Assembly: GCA_963975265.1 (NCBI GenBank) | Contig: CAXBGT010000016.1 | Location: 1-45,947, forward strand | DNA length: 45,947 nt | Direction of reading: 5' to 3' | DNA from: CAJXUU01 sp963975265 | Lineage (GTDB): Bacteria; Bacteroidota; Bacteroidia; Chitinophagales; Saprospiraceae | Part shown: positions 45,889-45,947 of the stretch, in pieces | Numbering within the stretch: the first letter of the stretch is position 1 | Layout of the letters: each line of letters begins with the position of its first letter | Position numbers and translations under genes: made by a program | The notes under the pieces: model-generated | What the model saw: only the letters and a program-made list of their open reading frames with translations | What the model was told of the DNA's origin: nothing | The model's database searches: none

Positions 45889-45947
45889 ATGAATAACGGT
45901 ACTGTTAAATTTTTTAATGAAGCAAAAGGCTTCGGATTTATTACTCC
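45889..45947 (+). CDS. second cold-shock protein gene, 5' end only
   Basis: From the ATG at 45889 to the window edge the 59 bases are identical to the first csp copy (MNNGTVKFFNEAKGFGFIT). The rest lies outside, so whether the protein is identical or diverges further on cannot be seen. Tandem csp genes are common in bacteria. Because the identity runs to the very end of the sequence, a repeat-induced assembly artefact should also be kept in mind. Confidence 0.8.
   Translation, partial: MNNGTVKFFNEAKGFGFIT

Noticed and set aside
1..45947. CRISPR array, tRNA or rRNA genes, prophage or integrase
   Set aside because: No regularly spaced repeats, no cloverleaf-like segments with a CCA end, and no phage or integrase motifs were seen on reading both strands.

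Overview
The window looks like a chromosomal segment of a Bacteroidota bacterium, plausibly a marine or soil member of the Saprospiria/Cytophagia type (genus not determinable by eye). Evidence: many secreted proteins end in type IX secretion (T9SS) sorting domains with a PNP(T/A)S motif; there is a TonB-dependent receptor with a carboxypeptidase-regulatory-like N-terminus; the DNA is AT-rich; and several genes carry the Bacteroidota promoter TTG-N19-TAnnTTTG. I see no rRNA, tRNA or CRISPR array.

Layout. 1-5000 is a surface-protein region: the 3' end of a Fn3/MopE-like/T9SS protein, two 5' gene fragments that run into each other near 1075-1100, a large T9SS protein, and a possible 42-codon gene with its own promoter. 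5350-9600 holds a Nudix hydrolase, a lipoprotein, a secreted Xaa-Pro dipeptidyl-peptidase and an Smr-domain protein. 9850-14240 holds a helix-hairpin-helix/outer-membrane-barrel protein, a small exported repeat protein, an AraC regulator and an NTF2-like lipoprotein. 14300-18217 is a tight minus-strand run: a 41-aa membrane peptide, miaE, a GlcNAc-kinase-like gene, pfkA and an S1/P1-PLC-type hydrolase. 18337-25952 holds an S37 peptidase, a DMT transporter, and a TonB receptor paired with a T9SS alpha/beta-hydrolase-like protein whose sorting domain is out of frame. 26270-33240 holds a photolyase, a transposase (RAYT) remnant, a tandem DUF302 lipoprotein, a LOG-family protein, and a membrane-peptide/cardiolipin-synthase/EEP-lipoprotein operon. 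33350-37111 carries argS and glnS. 37588-42163 holds a decayed DUF4287/DUF5655 gene, a CBM-like T9SS protein and a kelch T9SS protein. 42284 to the end holds pnp and two copies of a cold-shock gene that share their 5' leader.

How they work together: much of the content serves the cell surface (secreted peptidases, TonB uptake, T9SS adhesins or enzymes), mixed with housekeeping genes for translation (argS, glnS, miaE), RNA decay and cold response (pnp, csp), glycolysis (pfkA) and phospholipid synthesis (cls). No classical defence or biosynthetic island is visible. The most unusual items are the shared csp leader, the TonB receptor/serine-less hydrolase pair with the displaced sorting domain, the HHH-barrel protein, the small membrane peptides and the convergent gene fragments.
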